57,245 bases of DNA, from the NCBI GenBank assembly GCA_903884065.1, contig CAISDL010000032.1, positions 1 through 57,245 of the forward strand, written 5' to 3'. Under the pieces are notes generated by a model. That model did not search any database. It had not been told where the DNA came from and saw only the letters and a program-made list of their open reading frames with translations. The position numbers and the translations under genes are program-made. This stretch comes from an uncultured Actinomycetes bacterium. Lineage in GTDB: Bacteria > Actinomycetota > Actinomycetes > Mycobacteriales > Mycobacteriaceae. The first letter of the stretch is position 1, and the number at the start of each line of letters is the position of its first letter. Below are positions 1-6,834 of this stretch, in pieces.

Positions 1-252
1 ATCGAGGTCGAGGTCGACGCGGTACGGCAGGCCAGCCGGATGTACGGGCACTCCCTCGTCGATCTGCTGGCGCTGGCCAACATCAGCGTGCTGAATGGCC
101 AGGCCGGCACGAGGAAGTTCGAGAGCGCCGCGAAAGTCCTCCGCGACCGCCCTGAGGAAGTGGACCTTCGCATCGAGACCGACGGTCCGCGGACGGGTAT
201 GTGGAGTGTTGTCCAACCGCAGTGGGTCACCCGAGTACGGCGGGCGTGTTAG
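1..252 (+). CDS. C-terminal end of an unrecognised protein (5' truncated by window)
   Basis: This is an open frame from the first base to a TAG stop, about 83 residues, with no start inside the window that must be used. The third codon position is clearly more GC-rich than the first, as expected of coding DNA in this genome, and the translation looks natural: a helical Leu/Ala-rich part (SLVDLLALANISVLNGQAG) followed by a charged stretch with a GPRTGMWSV turn. I do not recognise the family. A codon-aligned open frame also runs on the opposite strand, so strand choice here rests on the base-position bias and is not certain. Confidence 0.45.
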   Translation: MEVEVDAVRQASRMYGHSLVDLLALANISVLNGQAGTRKFESAAKVLRDRPEEVDLRIETDGPRTGMWSVVQPQWVTRVRRAC

Positions 253-390
253 ACCGCTGACGCGCCGCGACATGTCCGCTAACGCACCGACGAGAGGCTG
301 AGAAATAGCCGCACGCTGCAGAACGTCGATGAAATCCGCCGCGAGGGCCTTCAGCTGTTCACAGCGGTGATGCGAAAGGATCCGTTTCAC
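1..390 (-). CDS. possible partner ORF downstream of the XRE regulator (runs out of window)
   Basis: A GTG start at 388-390 overlaps the TGA stop of the XRE gene (GTGA junction), the usual sign of translational coupling, and the frame stays open to the window edge (about 130 codons). The first 48 residues look protein-like, starting MKRILSHHRCEQLKALA. After about position 252 the frame is exactly antisense to the plus-strand ORF and its third positions become less GC-rich than its first, so the later part may be only a shadow. It could be a short accessory protein of the XRE/Fic locus or a remnant. No family was recognised. Confidence 0.3.
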   Translation of the reverse strand, partial: MKRILSHHRCEQLKALAADFIDVLQRAAISQPLVGALADMSRRVSGLTRPPYSGDPLRLDNTPHTRPRTVGLDAKVHFLRAVAEDFRGALELPRAGLAIQHADVGQRQQIDEGVPVHPAGLPYRVDLDLD

Positions 391-698
391 GGCCGACCCC
401 CACCCTCGAGAGCCTCCCGCAGCTGGGACTTCTCCTCTTCGGTGAAAGTGCTCCGAGCAACGATCCGCAGCGCCGTCTCGACGGAGTGAGATTCCGCGGC
501 AACCAGGTCGTCGACATTGACGTCAAGCTCTTCGGCGATTCGCACAAGGGTGACCAACCGCGGCTCCCGCTCGCCGCTGACGTATCGACTCATGGCGGCC
601 CGCGTCACCCCAATTCGCGCCGCGAGCTCCAGCTGAGTCATGTTGCGTTCAGCGAGGAGCGCCGTCAGACGCTGCGAAAAGCTAGAGGCGTCGTTCAC
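387..698 (-). CDS. XRE-family HTH transcriptional regulator
   Basis: This 103-residue protein has a typical Cro/CI-type helix-turn-helix at about residues 10-64: LTALLAERNMTQLELAARIG, then TRAAMSRYVSGEREPRL. It ends in a short charged helical tail. Start is GTG at 696-698. It diverges from the small-protein/Fic pair at 803-1611, and a perfect 8-bp inverted repeat lies just upstream of its start, so it probably represses itself and perhaps the Fic operon. It may equally be the regulator of a separate toxin-antitoxin unit with the ORF that overlaps its 3' end. The family call is firm; the target is inferred. Confidence 0.85.
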   Translation of the reverse strand: MNDASSFSQRLTALLAERNMTQLELAARIGVTRAAMSRYVSGEREPRLVTLVRIAEELDVNVDDLVAAESHSVETALRIVARSTFTEEEKSQLREALEGGGRP

Positions 699-705
699 GC
701 AGCCA

Positions 706-726
706 ATGTTACCATATCGGTAACAT
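706..726. promoter_or_regulatory. inverted-repeat operator between XRE and Fic genes
   Basis: ATGTTACC, a 5-nt spacer, then GGTAACAT: perfect 8-bp arms, starting 8 nt upstream of the XRE start codon. Size and position fit a binding site for the dimeric XRE protein encoded next to it, placed to block its own promoter and possibly the divergent promoter of the antitoxin gene at 803. Confidence 0.6.
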
Positions 727-802
727 ACTTCGCAGGGGCGACGTCCTCCGATCGGAAACGGTAAAATCCAGGAAGGTCAATTGCTTACAGGGAGGTGCAG
801 CG

Positions 803-988
803 ATGGAGCGAGCAAAGGCCGACGCCGTCGAGAAGGTTGCACCACTGAAGACAGCCCGAGTAGCCAAGATCGCCGCTCGCGCCGCCTCCACATCGACACG
901 GCTTGAGAATCGCGCGGTACCGACCGGGCATGTCCGTACCAGAGGCGTGAAAAAGCTGCTTGCCGAACGCCAAGCACGTAAGCGCTGA
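803..988 (+). CDS. Fic antitoxin (class I-like, small basic protein)
   Basis: A 61-residue basic protein with a good ribosome site (GGGAGG just upstream of the ATG). Its TGA stop overlaps the ATG of the Fic gene (TGATG), so the two are translated together. Residues 31-36 read STRLEN, matching the Fic inhibition motif (S/T)xxxE(G/N), whose Glu blocks ATP binding in Fic enzymes. In class I systems this motif sits on a separate small antitoxin encoded just before the toxin, as here. I found no such motif in the Fic protein itself. The Fic-antitoxin assignment is therefore inferred from motif, size and coupling; overall sequence similarity to known antitoxins was not checked. Confidence 0.7.
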   Translation: MERAKADAVEKVAPLKTARVAKIAARAASTSTRLENRAVPTGHVRTRGVKKLLAERQARKR

Positions 989-1611
989 TGCCACTGCAGC
1001 CCGGATATGGGGAAACTCCCCTTTCGGGCGACGAGCTTGACGCGCTGCTCGCTCACGTGGTCGACACACTCGGACCGCCGGTCAGCAAAGCGGACATCTT
1101 CGACCTTGAATCGGCCATTTTGCAGGACGTGGCGGAGGGGTTGATCACGGACGTCTTCAACGGCGACCTCACCCTTGATGAACTGCTGACCGATCAGTTC
1201 CTCCGCGATCTTCACCGCCAGCTCTACGGCGACATTTGGACTTGGGCCGGCCGCTGGCGTTCACCCGAGATCAACCTCGGCGTGGCGCCGGAGCAGATCG
1301 CTGTCGACCTGCGAACCACCATGGATAACATCCGGTACCGCTGGGGTAATACGAAGGACTGGACTGCCCGCGAACTTGGCATTGCCGCTCACGCGGAAGG
1401 TGTCCGCGTTCATCCGTTCACAGACGGGAACGGACGGGCGACCCGACTGCACGCCGACCTGGTATTCATCGCCGCCCAAAATTCCCCCACCCATCAGTAC
1501 GACTGGGACGTCGACAAGCGGCGCTACATCAAATTGCTCCGAGACTTCGACCGGGGTCGCGATGTCACCGATTTAGCGGCGTTCATCGGAATTCGGCCTC
1601 TTGAGGACTGA
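988..1611 (+). CDS. Fic/DOC-family AMP-transferase toxin
   Basis: This 207-residue Fic-domain protein carries the full active-site motif at residues 142-153 (HPFTDGNGRATR), with catalytic His142 and the GNGR anion hole. The typical upstream LHRQLYGDIWTWAGRWR segment is at about 75-91. Fic enzymes usually transfer AMP from ATP to hydroxyl side chains of target proteins such as gyrase or topoisomerase IV subunits; the target here is unknown. Spacing and layout resemble the 'mobile mystery protein B' type of Fic protein. All key residues are present, so it should be active once released from the small protein encoded just upstream. Confidence 0.9.
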   Translation: MPLQPGYGETPLSGDELDALLAHVVDTLGPPVSKADIFDLESAILQDVAEGLITDVFNGDLTLDELLTDQFLRDLHRQLYGDIWTWAGRWRSPEINLGVAPEQIAVDLRTTMDNIRYRWGNTKDWTARELGIAAHAEGVRVHPFTDGNGRATRLHADLVFIAAQNSPTHQYDWDVDKRRYIKLLRDFDRGRDVTDLAAFIGIRPLED

Positions 1612-1803
1612 CTGCTGCGATCCCAACGAACCGTTATCGGGCCCGCGGTCCGGACAAATCGCTCTTGTTCCCGCGATCGCCGGTCGAGACCGAGTGCATC
1701 GGCTCTACAAGAGCCTTCCGTGGACATAAACGATGAATAAACGATGACCCCGGGGCGCTAAGAGGCGTCCCACCGGGAAGAAACCGGATCTACCAGGAAC
1801 TAG

Positions 1804-1877
1804 TAGGGCGGGTCGGGCTCGAACCGACGACCAACGGATTATGAGTCCGCGGCTCTAACCAACTGAGCTACCGCCCC
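1804..1877 (-). tRNA. tRNA with CAU anticodon (tRNA-Met, or tRNA-Ile2)
   Basis: The reverse strand folds into a full cloverleaf: 7-bp acceptor (GGGGCGG with CCGCCCT, first pair G-U), D stem GCTC/GAGC, anticodon loop CTCATAA (anticodon CAU), T arm GTCGG-TTCGAGC-CCGAC and discriminator A. CCA is not encoded. The 5' end is not that of an initiator tRNA-fMet. An elongator Met tRNA is most likely, but CAU is also read by lysidine-modified tRNA-Ile2, which I cannot exclude by eye. Its 3' end faces the lower-GC Fic/XRE segment. Confidence 0.9.
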
Positions 1878-1928
1878 GTGCCCCGGGACTCCCCCGGCGC
1901 CCCACGAGCCTAGCGCCAACCCTCTACC

Positions 1929-2786
1929 TCAGCCGTAAACGACCTGTCCGTCAGCATCCACGACGTACCGTTCGGTTCCCTGCTCGACCCGCGGCGCGTC
2001 GGCCTTCAGCGCGACCGCGATCTTGTTGCTGGCGTTTCGCATGACATCGAAGGTCAGTTCCCGAGCCTGGGCCGGTGAGAAGTGTTGCAGCACTGAGTCG
2101 ACAACGTCAGGAGGGATGTGCGCGGGCGACCAGATCAGAGCGTCGGCGTAGCGCAGTGCCGCTTTGTGAGCGTCGGTCAGCAACTCCGAATCCTCGAACC
2201 GCTCGACGTCGCGATACAGCGATTCCGACCCGCCGGCATCGAGTGCGGCACCCTCGCGCAGCGACTTACAGAGTCGACAGTTGTGGGCCTTGGCCCCGCG
2301 CAGGCGCACCACCTCGGTAGTCACCGGGTCGAGTTCCCGCAGTCGGGCCACCCCGGGCAGCAGGCGGTTGAAGACGAGGTCGGACGCATCGGCGTTCGCA
2401 TCCCAGCGTGGCTGGTCCCGCAACCATTCGACCGGCAAGCCCAGAGCGGCGTACCCGGCGCCGATCCGCGGCAGAAAGTCAGCGACGAACATCTGGATCA
2501 ACGCAGGGAATGCCGCACTCCCCAGCCCTGCGATCAGTTCTGCACGCTGTGCGTCGGTAACTCCCGACACGTCAACAGAGAACTGCTCGGCGAATTCCAC
2601 GACACGCGATTCCGTGTCCGACTCCGCTTGCACTACAGGGGTTTCCGACGGGAGGGCAACCAGCGACAGCGCGTCAGCGCACGCCATGCGGACAAGACCC
2701 ACCAGGCGCTGCTGACCGGGCGGAGATTGGCCGATCAGCCGGGTCAGCAGCGCATCGGGATCATCAGCAGCCATACCGGTGATCAT
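1929..2786 (-). CDS. AhpD-like / carboxymuconolactone decarboxylase-family protein
   Basis: A 285-residue soluble protein. Its CxxC motif lies in the context [17 protein letters not shown] at about residues 165-180, the thiol pair of AhpD-like alkylhydroperoxidase domains, where the two Cys and nearby acidic and His residues do redox work. It is longer than simple AhpD proteins (about 175 residues) and carries an additional N-terminal helical part. The substrate is unknown. It lies 12 nt downstream of vapC on the same strand and may share its transcript. ATG at 2786 is preceded by a weak TAGGA; a second ATG four codons in is possible. Confidence 0.75.
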   Translation of the reverse strand: MITGMAADDPDALLTRLIGQSPPGQQRLVGLVRMACADALSLVALPSETPVVQAESDTESRVVEFAEQFSVDVSGVTDAQRAELIAGLGSAAFPALIQMFVADFLPRIGAGYAALGLPVEWLRDQPRWDANADASDLVFNRLLPGVARLRELDPVTTEVVRLRGAKAHNCRLCKSLREGAALDAGGSESLYRDVERFEDSELLTDAHKAALRYADALIWSPAHIPPDVVDSVLQHFSPAQARELTFDVMRNASNKIAVALKADAPRVEQGTERYVVDADGQVVYG

Positions 2787-2798
2787 CGCGTCCTACCC

Positions 2799-3236
2799 TC
2801 AACGGAGAAGTGCGTCTGGCGTCTGCCAGCTGACTCCATCGAAGCGGCCGAAGTCATTGTCGTAGCTGACGATTGTGGCGCGATGCTCGACGGCCAGCGC
2901 CGCGAGATGCCCGTCATTGACGAGATTGCCGCCGGTCCCCACACTGCCCAGCAAGCTGGCGAGTACGTCGACGTGACGCGCCGTCGGGCCGACCGTCACG
3001 GCGCCGGGCGCGGTCAGCCACTCGGTGATCTGTCGCATCGCGTCCGGGGGACGTAGCGGTGACGGGAACAAACCGACTTTGGTGGTCAACCGAACGAAGG
3101 CCAGCAGCGGTACCCACGCGAAGCCCACACTGTCCGCTCCAGACAACGCACCGTCAAGCCAACGCCGACTGGCAGTGTGGTGATCGCTGGCCGAATTGAC
3201 CGCATAGAGAAGGACATTGGCGTCGACGATCTTCAT
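2799..3236 (-). CDS. VapC-family PIN-domain ribonuclease toxin
   Basis: A 145-residue PIN-domain protein: N-terminal MKIVDANVLLYAVN with the first catalytic Asp (D5), the WVPLLAFVRL segment typical of the mycobacterial LAFLRL subgroup, and the later acidic cluster NLVNDGHLAAL with YDNDF near the C-terminus. VapC toxins cut tRNA or rRNA when the antitoxin is lost. Its ATG overlaps the TGA of vapB (ATGA), so the pair is co-translated. The usual mid-protein Glu is less obvious than in other subgroups, but the family call is clear. Confidence 0.9.
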   Translation of the reverse strand: MKIVDANVLLYAVNSASDHHTASRRWLDGALSGADSVGFAWVPLLAFVRLTTKVGLFPSPLRPPDAMRQITEWLTAPGAVTVGPTARHVDVLASLLGSVGTGGNLVNDGHLAALAVEHRATIVSYDNDFGRFDGVSWQTPDALLR

Positions 3237-3487
3237 GCGCCCCGGCGCTGGCGGCGAATCAGTTCCTCGTCCTCAAGTTCGGCCGCTATCTGGAGGGCGC
3301 GGTCGAGATTGACGGCCGGAACGCCGAGATCCGCAGTACGGGTGGCGAATTGCCTGGGCGCTGGACGGCCGTCAGCCCCATCCCGGATGGCCTCGTTGAG
3401 CGCGGTCTTGAATGACACTCCCTGCTCGCGCATGCGCCGATGGATCACCGCCAGGGTGTCGTCGTCCAAGGTGACGGTCGTACGCAT
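3233..3487 (-). CDS. VapB-family ribbon-helix-helix antitoxin
   Basis: An 84-residue protein beginning MRTTVTLDDDTLAVIHRRM, the beta strand and first helix of a ribbon-helix-helix DNA-binding domain, followed by KTALNEAIRDG and an acidic/Arg-rich tail that would wrap the toxin. The frame is open 14 codons further upstream, but the RHH domain starts exactly at the ATG 3485-3487 and the upstream part covers the inverted-repeat operator, so I use the internal start. VapB is expected to neutralise VapC and, with it, repress their own promoter. Confidence 0.88.
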   Translation of the reverse strand: MRTTVTLDDDTLAVIHRRMREQGVSFKTALNEAIRDGADGRPAPRQFATRTADLGVPAVNLDRALQIAAELEDEELIRRQRRGA

Positions 3488-3489
3488 GC

Positions 3490-3528
3490 TGACAGCATAG
3501 CATCCCAATATTTGATGCCTTGCTGTCA
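3490..3528. promoter_or_regulatory. nested inverted repeats, likely VapBC operator
   Basis: Outer arms TGACAGCA (3490-3497) and TGCTGTCA (3521-3528) enclose inner arms GCATC (3500-3504) and GATGC (3514-3518) around an AT-rich core (CCAATATTT). This fills the 43-bp gap between the tldE stop and vapB and is the most AT-rich spot nearby. It fits a promoter covered by RHH dimers of VapB/VapBC. Confidence 0.65.
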
Positions 3529-3530
3529 AA

Positions 3531-4904
3531 TCACTGCGCCTGGCTGACCGAGGACATGTGGAAATCGGGGATCCGCAGCGTGGGCATCACCGCGCGGGTG
3601 GCCCAATCACTCCACTCCCGCGGCAGGGTGACCTCGGGTCTGCTGGCCTCGGTGGCCCGGCGCAGCAGGTCCAACGGGCTCTCGTTGAATCGGAAATTGT
3701 TGACCGCGGCGGTGACCTCGCCGTCTTCGATCAGGTACACCCCGTCGCGGGTGAGCCCCGTCAGCAGGAAGGTGGTGGGGTCGACGGTGCGGATGTACCA
3801 CAGTGTCGTCAGCAGCAGACCCCACTCGGTGGCGGCAACCATGTCGGCGAGATCCGTTGTGCCGCCGGTCATCAGCAGGTTGTCGGCCGGCACGGCGACG
3901 TCGGTGCCGAACTCGGCTGCCGCCGCCCGAGGGTAGGCCAGTGCCGAGATGGAGCCATCGCGGATCCAGTCGACCCGGCCGATATCCATGCCATTGTCGA
4001 AGACCGACATCCGCTCCGAACCCGTCGCGGTGTGCACGAACGGCGAACACTCCAGTCCTGGCGCGAACGGATCGGAGTACATGGTCAGACCGAGATCGGT
4101 GAGCCGCTCCCCCACCCTCGTCCCGCCGCCGGGGGCGGACAACGCGGTGCGGCCCTCCTGTGCGCCGCGGCCATCCATCGACCAGCCGAGGTAGATCATC
4201 ATGTCGGCGACCGTCGAGGGCGGCATCAGCGTCTCGTAGCGTCCGGCCGGCAACTCGACGCTGCGCTTGGCCCAATCGAGCCGCGCCGAAAGGTCGCTGA
4301 GCATCGCGTCGGCGGGGACATCGGCGAACCATGGTGTGCTCACCCCGGCCCAGGCACTGGCCGCATCGCGTTTGGCGTTGATCTCCACCGATCCCGTCGG
4401 CTGGGTGAACCGGCGACGCACGCCGGTCGAGGTGGCCAGGAACGTCGTCTCCACGATGTGGTGGGCGAATCCGTAAAGACGGTCGGCGCGGCCGAATCCG
4501 GCCGAGAGTGAACGAGCCAGTTCGGCGAACGCCCCCGCCCCGGTGCCCGGCACCGGGTCACCCCAGTCAACAGGTGTGCCCGAACCGGTCAGCAGCGGCG
4601 CGGCATCGCGGGCTTCGGGAGCGGTCTGTGCGGCCTGCTGGGATGCGGCCACCAGATCGTCGATGCCGCTTGAGTCGACCGCGCTGGAGCGCAGGACGCC
4701 CATGTAGGCGCAATCGCCTTTGCGAACAATGGAAATCACCGCGGCGGAGCGACTGGTGGATACCCCGTTGGTGGTCATCGAGTTGCCGGCCCACCGCAGC
4801 GAGGCCTCGGCGCGGTCGGTGACGATGACGATGGTCTCGTCGGCCCGACCGTGCTTGGCGGCCGCCTGCAGGACGAGGTCGACGACGTCTTGAGCGGAAA
4901 TCAC
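3531..4904 (-). CDS. tldE: TldE/PmbA-family partner subunit of TldD metalloprotease
   Basis: A 457-residue member of the TldD/PmbA family lacking the HExxxH zinc motif, as expected for the E subunit. TldD-TldE forms a heteromeric metalloprotease that trims peptides, for example modified-peptide leaders and CcdA in other bacteria. Conserved features include WAGNSMTTNG near residue 40 and the C-terminal NNFRFNESPLDLL. I chose GTG at 4904: it begins MISAQDVVDL, matches the remembered M. tuberculosis homologue start, and overlaps by 4 nt (GTGA) the stop of the last mini-ORF in the repeat upstream. A GTG three codons earlier (4913) is the alternative. Confidence 0.9.
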   Translation of the reverse strand: MISAQDVVDLVLQAAAKHGRADETIVIVTDRAEASLRWAGNSMTTNGVSTSRSAAVISIVRKGDCAYMGVLRSSAVDSSGIDDLVAASQQAAQTAPEARDAAPLLTGSGTPVDWGDPVPGTGAGAFAELARSLSAGFGRADRLYGFAHHIVETTFLATSTGVRRRFTQPTGSVEINAKRDAASAWAGVSTPWFADVPADAMLSDLSARLDWAKRSVELPAGRYETLMPPSTVADMMIYLGWSMDGRGAQEGRTALSAPGGGTRVGERLTDLGLTMYSDPFAPGLECSPFVHTATGSERMSVFDNGMDIGRVDWIRDGSISALAYPRAAAAEFGTDVAVPADNLLMTGGTTDLADMVAATEWGLLLTTLWYIRTVDPTTFLLTGLTRDGVYLIEDGEVTAAVNNFRFNESPLDLLRRATEASRPEVTLPREWSDWATRAVMPTLRIPDFHMSSVSQAQ

Positions 4905-5021
4905 CGGCGGCACCGCCCCGATTCGGCCTCTTCGCTGACGCTCATCGGCCTCGCCCCGATTTGGCCTCTTCGCTGACGCTCATCGGCCTCGCCCCGATTT
5001 GGCCTCTTCGCTGACGCTCAT
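4901..5021 (-). other. chain of three overlapping mini-ORFs in the repeat
   Basis: Read with the operon, each repeat copy gives an ORF starting ATGAGCGTCAGC. Mini-ORF1 is 4980-5021 and mini-ORF2 is 4942-4983; both read MSVSEEAKSGRGR. Mini-ORF3 is 4901-4945 and reads MSVSEEAESGRCRR. The tldD stop TGA (5018-5020) overlaps the first ATG, each mini-ORF stop overlaps the next ATG, and the last stop overlaps the GTG of tldE. Ribosomes could pass from tldD to tldE through four re-initiation steps. The peptides are probably by-products rather than functional proteins. Confidence 0.65.
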
Positions 5022-5026
5022 CGGCC
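4914..5026 (-). repeat. 38-bp tandem repeat (three copies) at the tldD-tldE junction
   Basis: Three head-to-tail copies with a strict 38-bp period (4914-4951, 4952-4989, 4990-5026), nearly identical: copy one has GATTCGG where the others have GATTTGG, and the last lacks its final base. The repeat spans the end of tldD and the whole intercistronic gap. It resembles mycobacterial interspersed repetitive units (MIRUs) in size class, operon location, orientation along the genes and ATGA ends. Confidence 0.9.
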
Positions 5027-6532
5027 GGACTCCTCCACGGTATTGAGCACGTTGACCCCTCTGAACAACGCCGACGGGCAGCCGTGGCTCACCGCGGCGA
5101 CCTGACCCGGTTGAGCCTTGCCGCAGTTGAACGCCCCACCCAACCGCCAGGTCGACGGACCGCCGACGGCCTCCATCGAGTTCCAGAAGTCCGTCGTGAT
5201 GGCCTGGTAGGCGACATCGCGCACCTGGCCGTCGAGTTTGCCGGCGCGGATTCGATAGAACCGCTGGCCGGTGAACTGGAAGTTGTAGCGCTGCATATCG
5301 ATTGACCAACTCTTGTCGCCGACGATGAACAGGCCGTTGTCGACCCGGCTGATCAGGTCCTCCGTGCGCAGGTCCTCCCGGCCCGGTTGCAGGGACACAT
5401 TGGGCATCCGCTGGATCGGAACGTGGTGCGCGGAATCGGCATACGAGCAGCCGTTGGAGCGCGCCAACCCCAGCTTGCGGGCGAACACCCGGTCGAGTTG
5501 GTAGCCGACGAAGACACCGTCGCGCACCAGATCCCATTTCTGCGCCGCCACGCCCTCGGTGTCGTAACCGATGGTGGCCAGACCGTTCTCAACGGTCCGG
5601 TCGGCGGTCACGTTCATTACCGGAGAGCCGTAGCGCATCGTGTCGAGCTTGTCCGGGGTGGCGAATGACGTTCCGGCATAGGCGGCTTCGTAGCCGATGG
5701 CCCGGTCGTACTCGGTGGCATGCCCGATCGACTCGTGGATGGTCAACCACAGATTGGTCGGGTCGATGACCAGGTCGGTCGGTCCGGCCACGACGCTGGG
5801 CGACTTGGTCTTCTCGGCCAGCAGCGCGGGAAGCTCGGCCAGTTCAGTGGTCCAGTCCCACACGTCGTCTCCGGCAACGGTCTCCCAGCCCCGCCCGGTC
5901 GGCGGAGCGAGCGTGCGCATGGACTCGAAGCTGCCGGCGGCGGCGTCGACAGCCACGGCCTCCAACGCCGGCATGGTCCGCACCCGCTGCTGGGTGATCG
6001 ACGAGCCGAAGCTGTCGGCGTAGAACACCTGCTCTTTGACGTTATTGACCATCGCCGACACGTGATCGACGCCGTCGGCGGCCAGCAGCCGCCCCGAGTA
6101 CTCCTCCAACAGCCCGACCTTGTCGGCCGTGGAGACGGCGAAGGGGTCGATGCGGTAATCCGAGACCCAGGTGGCGTCGCGGTAGACCGGTTCGTCGGCC
6201 AGTTCGATCCGCTCGCCGTTGAGCGCAGACAAGGTGACCGCCACACCGACGGCGTGGCGCGCGGATTCGGCGGCGATATCGGGGGTGAGCCCGGCGTGCG
6301 AGGCGAACCCCCAGGTGCCGTTGACGATCACCCGGACGGCCAGGCCGATGTCTCGGTCGCGGACCGCCGACTCCAGCTCGCCGTCGCGCAGTTGCACGAT
6401 CTCGGTGGTGATCGCGTGGACGCGCAGGTCGGCGTAGCTGGCCCCGCCGGCCCGCGCCGCTGCCAGCGCGGCGTCGGTCAGCTGCCGTAACGGAAGCGCG
6501 AGGAAGTCGTCGTCGACGGCCCGAGAAGTCAC
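5018..6532 (-). CDS. tldD: TldD metalloprotease catalytic subunit
   Basis: A 504-residue TldD-family protease with the zinc motif HESIGHATEYD just past the middle (HExxxH, with the downstream acidic residue) and the conserved C-terminal GGPSTWRLGGAFNCGKAQPGQ block, which carries the third zinc-ligand Cys. It works with TldE, encoded immediately downstream. Start GTG 6530-6532 (MTSRAVDDDFLALPL) fits homologues; the frame is open eight codons further to GTG 6556. It diverges from the small membrane protein gene at 6577. The two C-terminal codons and the stop fall at the edge of the 38-bp repeat. Confidence 0.93.
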   Translation of the reverse strand: MTSRAVDDDFLALPLRQLTDAALAAARAGGASYADLRVHAITTEIVQLRDGELESAVRDRDIGLAVRVIVNGTWGFASHAGLTPDIAAESARHAVGVAVTLSALNGERIELADEPVYRDATWVSDYRIDPFAVSTADKVGLLEEYSGRLLAADGVDHVSAMVNNVKEQVFYADSFGSSITQQRVRTMPALEAVAVDAAAGSFESMRTLAPPTGRGWETVAGDDVWDWTTELAELPALLAEKTKSPSVVAGPTDLVIDPTNLWLTIHESIGHATEYDRAIGYEAAYAGTSFATPDKLDTMRYGSPVMNVTADRTVENGLATIGYDTEGVAAQKWDLVRDGVFVGYQLDRVFARKLGLARSNGCSYADSAHHVPIQRMPNVSLQPGREDLRTEDLISRVDNGLFIVGDKSWSIDMQRYNFQFTGQRFYRIRAGKLDGQVRDVAYQAITTDFWNSMEAVGGPSTWRLGGAFNCGKAQPGQVAAVSHGCPSALFRGVNVLNTVEESGR

Positions 6533-6576
6533 GGTTCCACCGTAGTCGTGGCCCACGCTGGCTACCGTGATCCCCG

Positions 6577-6834
6577 ATGTCCCCGTCTGAGCCGAGGTTT
6601 CGTCTGCGCCCGCTGGTATGGGTGGGGCTGGCGACTGCCGTCCTCGGATCCGCCCCGCTGTTGGCGGTGATCGCCGCCGCCAAGATCGGTGTGCTCGACG
6701 ACCCGAACCCGAACCCGGTCGGTCTGGGGATCCTGGCCGCGTGCACGTTCTGGCCGGGCATCGTCATGGCCGGGGTTGGCGTCGCGCTCTCAGCGCTCGA
6801 CTACCGCCGCAACCGTTCCCGGACCGGCCGGTGA
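6577..6834 (+). CDS. small conserved membrane protein upstream of uspA
   Basis: An 85-residue protein with two hydrophobic segments, about residues 13-35 (LVWVGLATAVLGSAPLLAVI) and 48-70 (GLGILAACTFWPGIVMAGVG), and a basic C-terminus (YRRNRSRTGR). Its TGA stop overlaps the GTG start of uspA (GTGA), so it is the first cistron of the sugar-importer operon. Function is unknown. It could help insert or stabilise the permease pair. Confidence 0.75.
   Translation: MSPSEPRFRLRPLVWVGLATAVLGSAPLLAVIAAAKIGVLDDPNPNPVGLGILAACTFWPGIVMAGVGVALSALDYRRNRSRTGR

Noticed and set aside
4914..5026. Possible CRISPR array
   Set aside because: Direct tandem copies with no unique spacers, read in frame with an operon; it is a tandem repeat.
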